Part shown: one piece after another, positions 51,791-61,636 of the stretch
How positions within the stretch are numbered: position 1 is the stretch's first letter
Layout: each line of letters opens with the position of its first letter
Source of the DNA: Viridibacterium sp035456105
Lineage (GTDB): Bacteria > Pseudomonadota > Gammaproteobacteria > Burkholderiales > Rhodocyclaceae
NCBI GenBank assembly: GCA_035456105.1
Contig: DATIDV010000047.1
Coordinates: forward strand, 52,348-116,347
DNA length: 64,000 nt
Direction: 5' to 3'
Program-made: the position numbers and the translations under genes
The notes under the pieces: model-generated
What the model saw: only the letters and a program-made list of their open reading frames with translations
The model's database searches: none
What the model was told of the DNA's origin: nothing

Positions 51791-53563
51791 TTGAAAGTCG
51801 CCAAGCGTTCGTTTGATGCAGTGATCGTCGGTGCCGGTGGTGCTGGCATGCGCGCTGCGGTGACCCTGGCGGAGTCCGGTCTGAAGACCGCCGTCATCTC
51901 GAAAGTATTTCCGACCCGTTCGCACACAGTTGCGGCGCAAGGTGGTGTGTCCGCATCCCTCGGTAACTCCGAGCCGGATCACTGGACCTGGCATATGTAT
52001 GACACCGTCAAGGGTTCCGACTGGCTCGGTGACCAGGATGCCATCGAATTCATGTGCAAGCAGGCGCCGCAAGTCGTCGTTGAACTTGAACACTACGGCA
52101 TGCCGTTCGACCGGACCGACGAGGGCAAGATATACCAGCGCCCGTTCGGCGGCCATATGTCGAACTTCGGCGAGAAGCCTGTGCGTCGTGCCTGTGCGGC
52201 GGCTGACCGTACTGGCCACGCCATGCTGCACGCGCTGTATCAGCGCAATGTGCGTGCGAATACCCAGTTCTTTGTGGAGTGGATGGCGCTGGATCTGCTG
52301 CGCGCGCCCGATGGTCGCGTGCTCGGCGTGATCGCCATGGAAATGGAAACCGGCGAAATCACCGTGTTCCAGGCCAAGGCAACCTTGTTCGCCACCGGCG
52401 GTGCCGGTCGCATCTACTACTCGTCTACCAATGCCTTCATCAACACCGGTGACGGTGTGGGCATGGCGGCACGTGCTGGCATTCCGCTTGAAGATATGGA
52501 GTTCTGGCAGTTCCACCCGACCGGTGTGGCTGGCGCTGGCGTGCTCATTACCGAAGGTGTGCGTGGTGAAGGCGGCATTTTGCGCAATGCCAGCGGTGAG
52601 CGCTTCATGGAGCGTTATGCGCCGAATGCCAAGGATCTGGCTTCACGTGATGTCGTGTCGCGCGCCATGGTCACGGAGATCAATGAAGGTCGCGGCTGTG
52701 GTCCGAACAAGGATCACGTGATGCTCGATATCACTCACCTGGATGCGGACGTCATCAACAAGCGTCTGCCAGGTATCCGCGAAATCTCCATCCAGTTTGC
52801 TGGGACCGATCCGATCAAGGCGCCGATTCCCGTTGTGCCGACCTGTCATTACCAGATGGGTGGTATCCCTACCAACTATCACGGCGAAGTGATCGACAAC
52901 AGCAATGTCGTCGCTGGTTTCTATGCTGCGGGCGAATGTGCCTGTGCTTCGGTGCACGGTGCTAATCGTCTCGGCACGAACTCGCTGCTCGACCTGCTGG
53001 TGTTCGGCAAGAGTGCAGGCGAGTCGATGATTGAATTCATCCGCAAGGAGCCTGCAGCGATGCAGGAAATTCCGCAGAGCGAGATCGACAAATCCTTGGC
53101 TCGCGTCAATCGTCTGAACAACCAGACCAATGGTTCCGACGTCAATGAAACGCGTCTGGCGATGCAGCGCACGATGCAGGCGCATGCTGGTGTGTTCCGC
53201 TTCAAGGACATGCTGCAGCAGGGCGTCGACAAGATTCTCGAAATTGAGAAGGCTGTTCAGCAGACACAGATCAAGGACAAGTCCATGGTCTGGAACACGG
53301 CGCGTATCGAAGCGCTGGAGCTGGAGAACCTCATCGAGGTTGCCAAGGCCACCATCATCTCGGCCAATGCCCGTACCGAGTCACGCGGTGCTCACGTGCG
53401 CGACGATGCACCCGATACCCCGGAACGCCCGAACGGTCGTGACGATGCCAACTGGCTCAAGCATTCGCTGTGGTATCGCGAGGGCAATCGTCTCGAATAC
53501 AAGCCGGTGAATCTCAAGCCGCTGACTGTTGAAACCGTTGCGCTGAAAACGCGTGCGTACTGA
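51791..53563 (+). CDS. sdhA: succinate dehydrogenase flavoprotein subunit
   Basis: Catalytic 590-residue subunit that oxidises succinate to fumarate. FAD motif DAVIVGAGGAGMRAAVTLAE, covalent-flavin histidine in RSHTVAAQGGVSAS, and active-site residues in QFHPTGVAGAGVL and HYQMGGIPTNYHGE are present. The start is TTG at 51791, immediately after the sdhD stop, with GGAGA seven bases before it; no ATG lies near. Such a start should lower its translation unless coupled to sdhD. Confidence 0.95.
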   Translation: MKVAKRSFDAVIVGAGGAGMRAAVTLAESGLKTAVISKVFPTRSHTVAAQGGVSASLGNSEPDHWTWHMYDTVKGSDWLGDQDAIEFMCKQAPQVVVELEHYGMPFDRTDEGKIYQRPFGGHMSNFGEKPVRRACAAADRTGHAMLHALYQRNVRANTQFFVEWMALDLLRAPDGRVLGVIAMEMETGEITVFQAKATLFATGGAGRIYYSSTNAFINTGDGVGMAARAGIPLEDMEFWQFHPTGVAGAGVLITEGVRGEGGILRNASGERFMERYAPNAKDLASRDVVSRAMVTEINEGRGCGPNKDHVMLDITHLDADVINKRLPGIREISIQFAGTDPIKAPIPVVPTCHYQMGGIPTNYHGEVIDNSNVVAGFYAAGECACASVHGANRLGTNSLLDLLVFGKSAGESMIEFIRKEPAAMQEIPQSEIDKSLARVNRLNNQTNGSDVNETRLAMQRTMQAHAGVFRFKDMLQQGVDKILEIEKAVQQTQIKDKSMVWNTARIEALELENLIEVAKATIISANARTESRGAHVRDDAPDTPERPNGRDDANWLKHSLWYREGNRLEYKPVNLKPLTVETVALKTRAY

Positions 53564-53580
53564 TTCCGGAGCTCATAAAA

Positions 53581-54303
53581 ATGGCCACTGATACCACTGT
53601 GCGCACTGTTCAATTCAAGATTTATCGTTACGATCCGGACAAGGATGCGGCGCCCTACATGCAGGAGATTTCGGTAGAGCTCGATCCTTCCGATCGCAAA
53701 CTGCTGGATGCGCTGACCAAGATCAAGGCCAAGGAAGACTCCGTCTCCTATCGCCGCTCCTGCCGTGAAGGCGTGTGCGGTTCGGACGCGATGAACATCA
53801 ATGGCAAGAACGGTCTGGCCTGTCTGACCGATATCGACAGCCTCGCACAGCCCATTACGCTGCGCCCGCTGCCGGGTCTGCCGGTCATTCGCGACCTGAT
53901 CGTCGACATGACGCAGTTCTTCAAGCAGTACCACTCGATCAAGCCTTACGTCGTCAACAACACGCCTGCGCCTGAGCGCGAGCGTCTGCAGACGCCGGAA
54001 GAGCGCGAAGAGCTCAACGGTTTGTACGAATGCATTCTGTGCGCGTGCTGCTCGACCAGCTGCCCGAGCTTCTGGTGGAACCCGGACAAGTTTGTCGGTC
54101 CGGCAGGCCTGCTGGCGGCTTATCGTTTCATTGCCGATACGCGCGATGAAGAAACGAACGAGCGCCTCGACAATCTTGAAGATCCTTATCGTCTGTTCCG
54201 CTGCCACACCATCATGAACTGTGTCGATGTGTGCCCCAAGCATCTGAATCCGACCAAGGCCATCGGCAAGATCAAGGAATTGATGTTGTCGCGAGCTGTT
54301 TAA
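53581..54303 (+). CDS. sdhB: succinate dehydrogenase iron-sulfur subunit
   Basis: A 240-residue iron-sulfur protein passing electrons from FAD to quinone. The plant-type 2Fe-2S ligands are in SCREGVCGSDAMNINGKNGLAC and the bacterial ferredoxin-type clusters in CILCACCSTSCPSFW and CHTIMNCVDVCPKHLNP (these include the ligand cysteines). It follows sdhA by 17 bases. Confidence 0.95.
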   Translation: MATDTTVRTVQFKIYRYDPDKDAAPYMQEISVELDPSDRKLLDALTKIKAKEDSVSYRRSCREGVCGSDAMNINGKNGLACLTDIDSLAQPITLRPLPGLPVIRDLIVDMTQFFKQYHSIKPYVVNNTPAPERERLQTPEEREELNGLYECILCACCSTSCPSFWWNPDKFVGPAGLLAAYRFIADTRDEETNERLDNLEDPYRLFRCHTIMNCVDVCPKHLNPTKAIGKIKELMLSRAV

Positions 54304-54316
54304 GGACGTGCAGGCG

Positions 54317-54580
54317 ATGAATGCTTTGCGTGAAAAAATCAAATGGCGTGCCCGGCGAGGATTGCTGGAGCTCGACCTGTTTTTCACGCGCTTCATCGCC
54401 AACGATCTGGACGCACTGAGCGAGCCAGAGCTGGAGAATCTGCTGGACTTGCTGACCTGCGACGATCACGAGCTGTGGGCCATGCTCAGTGGCAAGCAGG
54501 AATGCGAAGTTCCGCAATGGCAATCAACGGTTGCTTTGCTCAAGCAAAGCGCACCGGACGTACCGACTGCAAATTTGTAA
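54317..54580 (+). CDS. sdhE: FAD assembly factor SdhE
   Basis: An 87-residue protein that helps covalent flavinylation of SdhA. The RGxxE motif is present as RRGLLELDLFF. It lies 13 bases after sdhB. ATG 54317 gives the usual length; GTG 54308 is in frame nine bases earlier but has poor spacing to AAGGA. A 36-base gap with AGGGAAGGAA leads to gltA. Confidence 0.92.
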   Translation: MNALREKIKWRARRGLLELDLFFTRFIANDLDALSEPELENLLDLLTCDDHELWAMLSGKQECEVPQWQSTVALLKQSAPDVPTANL

Positions 54581-54615
54581 TTTGTCTTGAACGTAATGGA
54601 AGGGAAGGAAAACTT

Positions 54616-55917
54616 ATGACGACCCCACGCAATGCCACACTGACCCTGGATGGTCAGTCTTATGAGTTCCCCGTCCTGACCGGCACGATCGGCCCGGACG
54701 TGGTCGACATTCGTTCGCTGTACGCGAAGTCGGGTGCTTTCACCTTTGACCCCGGTTTCATGTCGACGGCAGCCTGCAAGTCGGCTATCACCTACATCGA
54801 TGGCGACAAGGGCGAGCTGAAGTATCGTGGCTACCCGATCGAGCAACTGGCCGTGAACGCCAACTTCCTCGAAACCTGTTTCCTGTTGAAGAACGGCGAG
54901 CTGCCCACGCAAACCGAGTACGACGACTTCGAAAAGAATGTGCGCACCCACACCATGGTGCATGAGCAGCTGACGCGCTTCTATCAAGGCTTCCGCCGCG
55001 ACGCGCATCCAATGGCGATTCTCGTTGGTGTGGTGGGTGCGCTGTCGGCCTTCTATCACGACTCGCTCGACATCAATAATCCAGAGCATCGCCACATTGC
55101 GGCGATCCGCCTGATTGCCAAGATGCCGACCATCGTCGCGATGGCCTACAAGTACACGATCGGCGAGCCGTTCATGTTCCCGCGCAACGACTTGGGCTAT
55201 GCAGAGAACTTCCTGCACATGATGTTCGCCACGCCTTGCGAGGAATACACGCCGAACCCGGTACTGGCCCGTGCGTTGGACCGCATCCTGATCCTGCATG
55301 CCGACCACGAGCAGAACGCTTCGACCTCGACCGTGCGTCTGGCCGGTTCGTCGGGCGCCAACCCGTTCGCCTGCATCTCTTCGGGTATCGCCTGTCTGTG
55401 GGGCCCGGCACACGGCGGTGCCAACGAAGCCTGCCTGGAGATGCTCAATGACATCCAGAACCAGGGTGGCGTAGCCAAGATTGGCGAGTTCATCGCCAAG
55501 GTCAAGGACAAGAACTCCGGCGTCAAGCTGATGGGCTTCGGTCACCGCGTGTACAAGAACTTCGATCCGCGTGCCACCTTGATGCGTGAGACCTGCCACG
55601 AAGTGTTGGGCGAGCTCGGTCTGCAGGATGACCCGCTGTTCAAGCTGGCGATGGAACTGGAAAAGATCGCGCTGGAAGACGAATACTTCGTCAGCCGCAA
55701 GCTCTACCCGAACGTCGACTTCTACTCCGGCATCGTGCAGAAGGCCATGGGCATCCCCGTGCCGCTGTTCACCGGCATCTTCGCGCTGGCCCGCACCATC
55801 GGCTGGATTGCGCAGTGGAACGAAATGATCGGCGATCCGGAGCAGAAGATCGGTCGCCCGCGTCAGCTCTATACCGGCGCCACGACGCGTGACGTCAAGC
55901 CGCTTGCGCAACGTTGA
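54616..55917 (+). CDS. gltA: citrate synthase
   Basis: A 433-residue type II (hexameric, NADH-sensitive) citrate synthase. The catalytic histidines lie in ILHADHEQNASTSTVRLAGS and GFGHRVYKNFDPRA, the Asp in MELEKIALEDEYFVSRKLYP region, and the N-terminal GTIGPDVVDI is the class feature. ATG 54616 has GGAAGGAA upstream; the frame's earlier part belongs to sdhE. It sits between sdhE and odhA as in other Betaproteobacteria. Confidence 0.95.
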   Translation: MTTPRNATLTLDGQSYEFPVLTGTIGPDVVDIRSLYAKSGAFTFDPGFMSTAACKSAITYIDGDKGELKYRGYPIEQLAVNANFLETCFLLKNGELPTQTEYDDFEKNVRTHTMVHEQLTRFYQGFRRDAHPMAILVGVVGALSAFYHDSLDINNPEHRHIAAIRLIAKMPTIVAMAYKYTIGEPFMFPRNDLGYAENFLHMMFATPCEEYTPNPVLARALDRILILHADHEQNASTSTVRLAGSSGANPFACISSGIACLWGPAHGGANEACLEMLNDIQNQGGVAKIGEFIAKVKDKNSGVKLMGFGHRVYKNFDPRATLMRETCHEVLGELGLQDDPLFKLAMELEKIALEDEYFVSRKLYPNVDFYSGIVQKAMGIPVPLFTGIFALARTIGWIAQWNEMIGDPEQKIGRPRQLYTGATTRDVKPLAQR

Positions 55918-55934
55918 TTCCGTCTTGAACCCGT

Positions 55935-55954
55935 GCTGACGGAGCCCCGTCAGC
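55935..55954 (+). other. intercistronic hairpin between gltA and odhA
   Basis: GCTGACGG and CCGTCAGC form a perfect 8-bp stem around AGCC, 18 bases after gltA. No U-tract follows, so it is more likely an mRNA-stability or processing element that separates the gltA message from odhA than a terminator. Confidence 0.55.
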
Positions 55955-56015
55955 CGGAGCAAGTCCATCCAGGCGTTCAGCCCTTGATCACATCCGAAAA
56001 TACAGGTGATCCCAA

Positions 56016-58853
56016 ATGATGAAACCTTTCCTTAACAACTCCTACCTGTTCGGCAGCAATGCGCCGTTCATTGAAGAGTTGTACGAGACATACCTCGAGA
56101 ATCCTGCTGCTGTCTCCGATCAGTGGCGTGGCTATTTCGACCAGTTGCAGAACATGCCGGGTGGCGGCCGTGACGTGGCGCACGCGCCTGTCATTGCCTC
56201 GTTCGCGCAGATGGCCAAGCAGAACAAGCAGGCCGGAGGCGCGTCAGGCGTAGCCGACAAGCGCCAGGTCGGCGTGCTGCAGATGATCAATGCATACCGC
56301 TTCCTGGGTAACCGCTGGGCGCAGATCGATCCGCTCAAGCGTCAGGAACGTCCGTCGATTACCGAGCTGGAGCCATCGCACTACGGCTTCACCGAAGCCG
56401 ATCTATCAGCACCATTCAATATTGGCTCCTTCCAGTTCCAGGAGAAGAGTCAGGCCACACTGCGCGAGATTCTCGAAGCATTGCGCCAGACCTACTGCGG
56501 CACGCTGACGGCTGAGTACATGTATGTCAGCGACATCGCGCAGAAGCGCTGGATTCAGGCGCGTCTCGAGCCGATCCGCTCGACGCCGGCTTTCCCGGCC
56601 GAACAGAAGAAACGCATCCTCGAACGCCTGACGGCTGCCGAGACGCTTGAGAAGTATCTGCACACCAAGTATGTCGGCCAGAAACGCTTCTCGCTGGAAG
56701 GCGGCGAGTCCGCCATCGTCGCGATGGACAGTGTCATCAACACGGCGGGTAGCCAAGGCGTGCAGGAAATCGTCATTGGCATGGCCCACCGCGGTCGTCT
56801 GAATGTTCTGGTGAACACGCTGGGCAAGAGCCCGTCGACCCTGTTCTCCGAATTCGAAGGCAAGTACGCGGAAGAGCTGGCAGCGGGCGACGTGAAGTAC
56901 CACAAGGGCTTCTCCAGCGATGTGAATACCGCTGGCGGTCCGGTGCACCTGACGCTGGCATTCAATCCGTCGCACCTTGAGATCGTGAACCCGGTTGTAC
57001 TGGGCTCAGTCTTTGCGCGTCAGAAGCGTCGCGACGGCAACCAGAATCAGGTATTGCCAGTGCTGATCCACGGCGACGCGGCTGTCGCAGGTCAGGGCAT
57101 CAACCAGGAAATCCTGAACTTCAGCCAGACGCGTGGTTATGGCGTGGGTGGTGCGATCCATATCGTCATCAATAACCAGATCGGTTTCACCACTTCCGAT
57201 CCGCGTGACTCGCGCTCGTCGCTCTACTGCACGGACATCTTCAAGATGGCCGAAGCACCGATCTTCCACGTGAACGGTGATGATCCTGAAGCGGTCGCAC
57301 TGGCTTGCCAGCTGGCCGTCGAGTTCCGTCAGACCTTCAAGAAGGACGTGGTCATCGATCTGCTGTGCTATCGCAAACTCGGCCACAACGAAGCCGACGA
57401 GCCGATGGTCACTCAACCGCTGATGTACAAGAAGATCGCCCAGCATCCCGGCACGCGCAAGCTGTATGCGGATCGCCTGGTGGGCACCGGCATCTGTGGT
57501 AGTAGCGAGCCGGATGAGATCATTGCCGAGTACCGTGCTCACCTTGACCGTGGTGAGCTGTTGTACAACCCGGTGCTGTCTGGTCACAACCGCAAGTACG
57601 CGCAGGACTGGACGCCATTCCTGCACAAGCCTTACACGGATGAGGGCGATACGGGCGTGCCGCTGGCCGAGCTCAAACGCATGGCACAACGCATTACCGA
57701 AATGCCCGATGGCTTCACGCTGCACCCCTCCGTTGCCAAGGTGGTCGAGGGCCGCAAGTCGATGGGTGAGGGCACACGTCCGCTGGACTGGGGCATGGGT
57801 GAGAATCTCGCTTACGCCTCGCTGGTTGCACAGGGTTATGGCGTGCGCCTCTCCGGTCAGGATTGCGGTCGCGGCACCTTCTCGCATCGCCATGCGGTGT
57901 TCCACGATCAGAACCGTGAAAAGTGGGATGCCGGCAATGCCGTGCCCCTGCAGAATGTGCAGGAAGGTCAGGCTTCTTTCGTTGTCATCGACTCGGTGTT
58001 GTCGGAAGCGGGCGTACTTGGTTTCGAGTATGGCTACGCCACGGCCGAGCCAAACCAGCTGGTGATCTGGGAAGGTCAGTTCGGCGATTTCGCTAACGGC
58101 GCTCAGGTTGTGATCGACCAGTTCATCGCTTCCGGCGAAGCCAAGTGGGGCCGTCAGGCGGGTATCACGATGTTGCTGCCGCACGGCTACGAAGGCCAGG
58201 GCCCGGAGCACTCGTCAGCGCGTATCGAGCGTTTCATGCAGCTCAGTGCCGAAGACAACTGGCAGGTGTGCATCCCTTCGACGCCAGCACAGATCTTCCA
58301 TGTGCTGCGCCGCCAGATGGTGCGTCCGCTGCGCAAGCCGCTAGTGGTCATCACGCCGAAGTCGTTGCTGCGTCACAAGGATGCGACCTCGTCGCTCGAA
58401 GAGCTGAGCTCAGGCACCTATCGCACCATCATCGACGAAGTCGACAAGCTGGATGCGAAGAAGGTGAAGCGCATCGTTTTGTGCTCCGGCAAGGTCTACT
58501 ACGAGCTGCTGGCCGAGCGTCGTGCGCGAGAGATCAAGGATATTGTCATCGTCCGTGTGGAACAGCTTTATCCCTTCCCGGATGAGGCTTTCGATGCCGT
58601 CATGCACAAGTATCCAAACGCCAAGGAAGTGGTGTGGTGTCAGGAAGAGCCGCGTAATCAGGGTAGCTGGTACTGGTTCGCGTCGCGTCAGCATCTGGCG
58701 AAATGCCTGCGCAAGGATCAGGAGCTGCATCTGATCGCGCGTCCGGCTTCCGCATCTCCCGCCGTTGGTTATTCAGCAAAACACAACATCCAGCAGAAGG
58801 CAGTGATTGACGGTGCGCTCGGCCCTCTGGGCCAGGACCTCGAGCCCAAGTAA
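56016..58853 (+). CDS. odhA: 2-oxoglutarate dehydrogenase E1
   Basis: A 945-residue thiamine-diphosphate decarboxylase of the 2-oxoglutarate dehydrogenase complex. The N-terminal NSYLFGSNAPFIEELYETYL tail binds E2, FSLEGGESAIVAMDSVIN and IGMAHRGRLNVLVNTLGK are substrate/ThDP motifs, and VNGDDPEAVALACQLAVEFR is the metal site. ATG ATG at 56016/56019 has an AGGTGAT just upstream. It heads the odhA-odhB-lpdA set. Confidence 0.95.
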   Translation: MMKPFLNNSYLFGSNAPFIEELYETYLENPAAVSDQWRGYFDQLQNMPGGGRDVAHAPVIASFAQMAKQNKQAGGASGVADKRQVGVLQMINAYRFLGNRWAQIDPLKRQERPSITELEPSHYGFTEADLSAPFNIGSFQFQEKSQATLREILEALRQTYCGTLTAEYMYVSDIAQKRWIQARLEPIRSTPAFPAEQKKRILERLTAAETLEKYLHTKYVGQKRFSLEGGESAIVAMDSVINTAGSQGVQEIVIGMAHRGRLNVLVNTLGKSPSTLFSEFEGKYAEELAAGDVKYHKGFSSDVNTAGGPVHLTLAFNPSHLEIVNPVVLGSVFARQKRRDGNQNQVLPVLIHGDAAVAGQGINQEILNFSQTRGYGVGGAIHIVINNQIGFTTSDPRDSRSSLYCTDIFKMAEAPIFHVNGDDPEAVALACQLAVEFRQTFKKDVVIDLLCYRKLGHNEADEPMVTQPLMYKKIAQHPGTRKLYADRLVGTGICGSSEPDEIIAEYRAHLDRGELLYNPVLSGHNRKYAQDWTPFLHKPYTDEGDTGVPLAELKRMAQRITEMPDGFTLHPSVAKVVEGRKSMGEGTRPLDWGMGENLAYASLVAQGYGVRLSGQDCGRGTFSHRHAVFHDQNREKWDAGNAVPLQNVQEGQASFVVIDSVLSEAGVLGFEYGYATAEPNQLVIWEGQFGDFANGAQVVIDQFIASGEAKWGRQAGITMLLPHGYEGQGPEHSSARIERFMQLSAEDNWQVCIPSTPAQIFHVLRRQMVRPLRKPLVVITPKSLLRHKDATSSLEELSSGTYRTIIDEVDKLDAKKVKRIVLCSGKVYYELLAERRAREIKDIVIVRVEQLYPFPDEAFDAVMHKYPNAKEVVWCQEEPRNQGSWYWFASRQHLAKCLRKDQELHLIARPASASPAVGYSAKHNIQQKAVIDGALGPLGQDLEPK

Positions 58854-58890
58854 GCCGGGTCCTTCGCATCCAACACCAAGGAAAAACAAC

Positions 58891-60147
58891 ATGATTATTG
58901 AAGTCAAAGTTCCGCAGTTGTCCGAGTCCGTTTCTGAGGCAACGCTGGTCAGCTGGCACGCCAAGGAAGGTCAGGCCGTCAAGCGTGACCAGAACCTGAT
59001 CGACATCGAAACCGACAAGGTCGTGCTGGAAACCCCGGCCCCTGCGGACGGCGTGCTGGTCAAGATCATCAAGGGCAACGGCTCGTCCGTGACCAGCCTG
59101 GATCTGATTGCGCAGATCGACACCGAAGCCAAGGCCGGTGCTTCCTCCGAGGGCGCGCCAGCAGCACCTTCGGCGGCTACGCCCGGCGCTGCGCCTGCTG
59201 CTGGCGGTGCCGCTGCATCCATCAATGGCCCTGCTGCGCGCAAGATCCTCAGCGAGAAGGGTGTCGATGAGTCCAGCGTGCAAGGTACGGGCCCTGGCGG
59301 TCGTGTGACCAAGTCCGATGCACTTGGCGTAGGCAAGCCGAATCTGGCCAGCCCATCGGTAAGTACCGTTGTGCCGGTCGTGGTCGGTGCAGGTCAGCCG
59401 CTGCCCCAGCCGCCGTCGCCCATTTCTGTTGAGTCGGTTCTGGCTGACCGTGCAGAACAACGCGTGCCGATGAGCCGCCTGCGTGCGCGTATCGCTGAAC
59501 GTCTGCTGCAATCGCAAGCCACCAACGCCATCCTGACCACGTTCAACGAAGTGAACATGGCACCGGTGATGGAGATGCGCAAGCGCTACCAGGACAAGTT
59601 CGAGAAGGAGCACGGCGTCAAGCTTGGCTTCATGTCCTTCTTCGTCAAGGCGGCGGTCGCTGCACTGAAGAAGTATCCGATACTGAATGCATCGGTTGAT
59701 GGCAATGACATCATCTATCACGGCTACATTGACATCGGTATTGCTGTCGGTTCGCCGCGCGGTCTCGTCGTGCCCATCCTGCGCAATGCTGACCAGATGA
59801 GCCTCGCCGACATCGAGAAGAAAATTGCCGAATACGGCGCCAAGGCCAAGGACGGCAAGCTGTCGATCGAAGAGCTCACCGGCGGCACGTTCTCGATTTC
59901 CAACGGCGGCGTGTTCGGTTCGATGTTGTCGACGCCGATCATCAACCCGCCGCAGTCCGCCATTCTCGGCGTGCATGCCACGAAGGACCGCGCTGTTGTT
60001 GAGAACGGTCAAGTCGTCGTGCGTCCGATCAACTACCTTGCCATGTCCTACGACCACCGCATCGTCGACGGTCGCGAAGCTGTGCTCGGTCTGGTGACCA
60101 TGAAGGAAGCGCTGGAAGATCCAGCGCGCCTGCTGCTCGAAATCTGA
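58891..60147 (+). CDS. odhB: 2-oxoglutarate dehydrogenase E2 (succinyltransferase)
   Basis: A 418-residue dihydrolipoyl succinyltransferase. The lipoyl domain has its lysine in ETDKVVLETPAP (K43), an Ala/Pro linker follows, then the E1/E3-binding domain (PAARKILSEKGVDESSVQGT) and the catalytic domain ending MSYDHRIVDGREAVLGL with the active His. It begins 37 bases after odhA. Only one lipoyl domain is present, as usual for odhB. Confidence 0.95.
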   Translation: MIIEVKVPQLSESVSEATLVSWHAKEGQAVKRDQNLIDIETDKVVLETPAPADGVLVKIIKGNGSSVTSLDLIAQIDTEAKAGASSEGAPAAPSAATPGAAPAAGGAAASINGPAARKILSEKGVDESSVQGTGPGGRVTKSDALGVGKPNLASPSVSTVVPVVVGAGQPLPQPPSPISVESVLADRAEQRVPMSRLRARIAERLLQSQATNAILTTFNEVNMAPVMEMRKRYQDKFEKEHGVKLGFMSFFVKAAVAALKKYPILNASVDGNDIIYHGYIDIGIAVGSPRGLVVPILRNADQMSLADIEKKIAEYGAKAKDGKLSIEELTGGTFSISNGGVFGSMLSTPIINPPQSAILGVHATKDRAVVENGQVVVRPINYLAMSYDHRIVDGREAVLGLVTMKEALEDPARLLLEI

Positions 60148-60154
60148 TGATCCA

Positions 60155-60181
60155 ACGGTGCGATCGACGAGATCGCACCGT
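60155..60181 (+). other. perfect 11-bp hairpin between odhB and lpdA
   Basis: ACGGTGCGATC and GATCGCACCGT pair without mismatch around GACGA, eight bases after odhB. What follows is C-rich, not U-rich, so transcription should continue into lpdA; the structure probably protects the upstream message from 3' decay. Confidence 0.65.
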
Positions 60182-60206
60182 ACCTCCCCCTAAGAGGAAA
60201 GAATAA

Positions 60207-61631
60207 ATGTCGAAACAATTCGATGTCGTCGTGATCGGCGGCGGCCCCGCCGGCTACGTTGCTGCCATTCGTGCAGCACAACTCGGGCTGAACACTGCTT
60301 GCTGTGAGTTTGATTCCTATGCTGACCCGAAGGGCGAGCCACGCCTCGGCGGTACCTGTCTGAACGTGGGTTGCATCCCGTCGAAGGCGCTGCTGCATTC
60401 GTCGGAGCTGTTCGATCAGGCCAATCATTCGTTCGTCATGCACGGCATCAAGGCCGAAGGCGTGACAATTGACGTGCCTGCCATGATCAAGCGCAAGACG
60501 AATATCGTCACGCAGCTGGTTACCGGCATCAAGGGTCTGTTCAAAAAGTACAAGGTCACATTCTTGCCAGGTCTTGGCAGTTTCGTGGGCCAGGCCGATG
60601 GCTTCTGGCAAGTGAAGATTGCCGACGAAGTGGTCAGCGCCAAGCACGTCATCATTGCGACCGGTTCGAGCGCGCGTCATTTGCCGGGCATCGAAGTTGA
60701 TCAGAAGCTCGTCATGGACAATGCTGGCGCGCTCGACATCAATGACGTGCCGAAGCGTCTTGGTGTGATCGGCGCCGGCGTCATCGGCCTTGAAATGGGG
60801 TCGGTGTGGAAGCGTCTGGGCTCCGAAGTGACGATCCTCGAAGCCGCTCCTGATTTCCTTGGCGCTGCCGACGCAGCGATTGCCAAGGAAGCCTGGAAAA
60901 TCTTCACGAGCAAGCAAGGTCTGAAGATTCACATGGGTATTCAGATCAAGAACGTCGAGACAAAAGAGAATTCCATCGTCATCCAGTACGAGAATGACGA
61001 AGGCGCACAGACCTTGGAAGTCGACAAGCTCATCGTGGCGGTCGGCCGCGTGCCGAACACCGGTGGCCTCAACGTATCTGCGGTCGGTCTGGAGCTCGAT
61101 GAGCGCGGCCGTATCAAGGTCGATGAACATTGCGCAACCAACCTGACGAATGTCTGGGCTGTTGGTGATGTGGTGCCCGGTCCGATGCTGGCGCACAAGG
61201 GCATGGAAGAAGGCGTGATGGTCGCCGAGGTCATCGCAGGTCAGGCGGGCCATATCAACTACGACGCGATCCCCTGGGTCATTTACACGCATCCGGAAAT
61301 CGCCTGGGTCGGCAAGACCGAGCAGGAGCTCAAGGCTGCAAATGTGCCTTACAAGGCTGGCCAGATTCCGTTTCTCGCCAATGGTCGCGCGCTGAGCCAG
61401 GGTGATACGACTGGTTTCGTGAAAATCCTTGCGCATGCCGAGACGGACCAGATTCTGGGCGCACACATCATTGGCACGAATGCTTCCGAGCTGATTGCCG
61501 AGGCTGTGGTGAGCATGGAGTTCGGCGGTTCGTCGGAAGACATCGCGCGCATCAGCCATGCGCATCCAACGCTGTCGGAAGTCATGCACGAAGCGGCGCT
61601 GGCAGTAGATAAGCGCTCACTCCATTTCTAG
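60207..61631 (+). CDS. lpdA: dihydrolipoyl dehydrogenase (E3)
   Basis: A 474-residue flavoprotein that reoxidises lipoyl groups of the 2-oxoglutarate complex with NAD. FAD motif VVIGGGPAGYVAAI, redox disulfide CLNVGC (C51, C56), NAD motif GVIGAGVIGLEMGSVW, and the C-terminal HAHPTLSE with the catalytic His are present. AGAGGAAAG lies upstream. It follows odhB by 59 bases with a hairpin between. It lacks an N-terminal lipoyl domain. Confidence 0.95.
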   Translation: MSKQFDVVVIGGGPAGYVAAIRAAQLGLNTACCEFDSYADPKGEPRLGGTCLNVGCIPSKALLHSSELFDQANHSFVMHGIKAEGVTIDVPAMIKRKTNIVTQLVTGIKGLFKKYKVTFLPGLGSFVGQADGFWQVKIADEVVSAKHVIIATGSSARHLPGIEVDQKLVMDNAGALDINDVPKRLGVIGAGVIGLEMGSVWKRLGSEVTILEAAPDFLGAADAAIAKEAWKIFTSKQGLKIHMGIQIKNVETKENSIVIQYENDEGAQTLEVDKLIVAVGRVPNTGGLNVSAVGLELDERGRIKVDEHCATNLTNVWAVGDVVPGPMLAHKGMEEGVMVAEVIAGQAGHINYDAIPWVIYTHPEIAWVGKTEQELKAANVPYKAGQIPFLANGRALSQGDTTGFVKILAHAETDQILGAHIIGTNASELIAEAVVSMEFGGSSEDIARISHAHPTLSEVMHEAALAVDKRSLHF

Positions 61632-61636
61632 GATGC

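Noticed and set aside
54466..55968. A 500-residue minus-strand open frame over gltA
   Set aside because: Antisense to citrate synthase with typical shadow composition; the citrate synthase frame has catalytic residues.
60048..61589. A 513-residue minus-strand open frame over odhB/lpdA
   Set aside because: Antisense to lpdA, whose redox disulfide and nucleotide motifs are complete.
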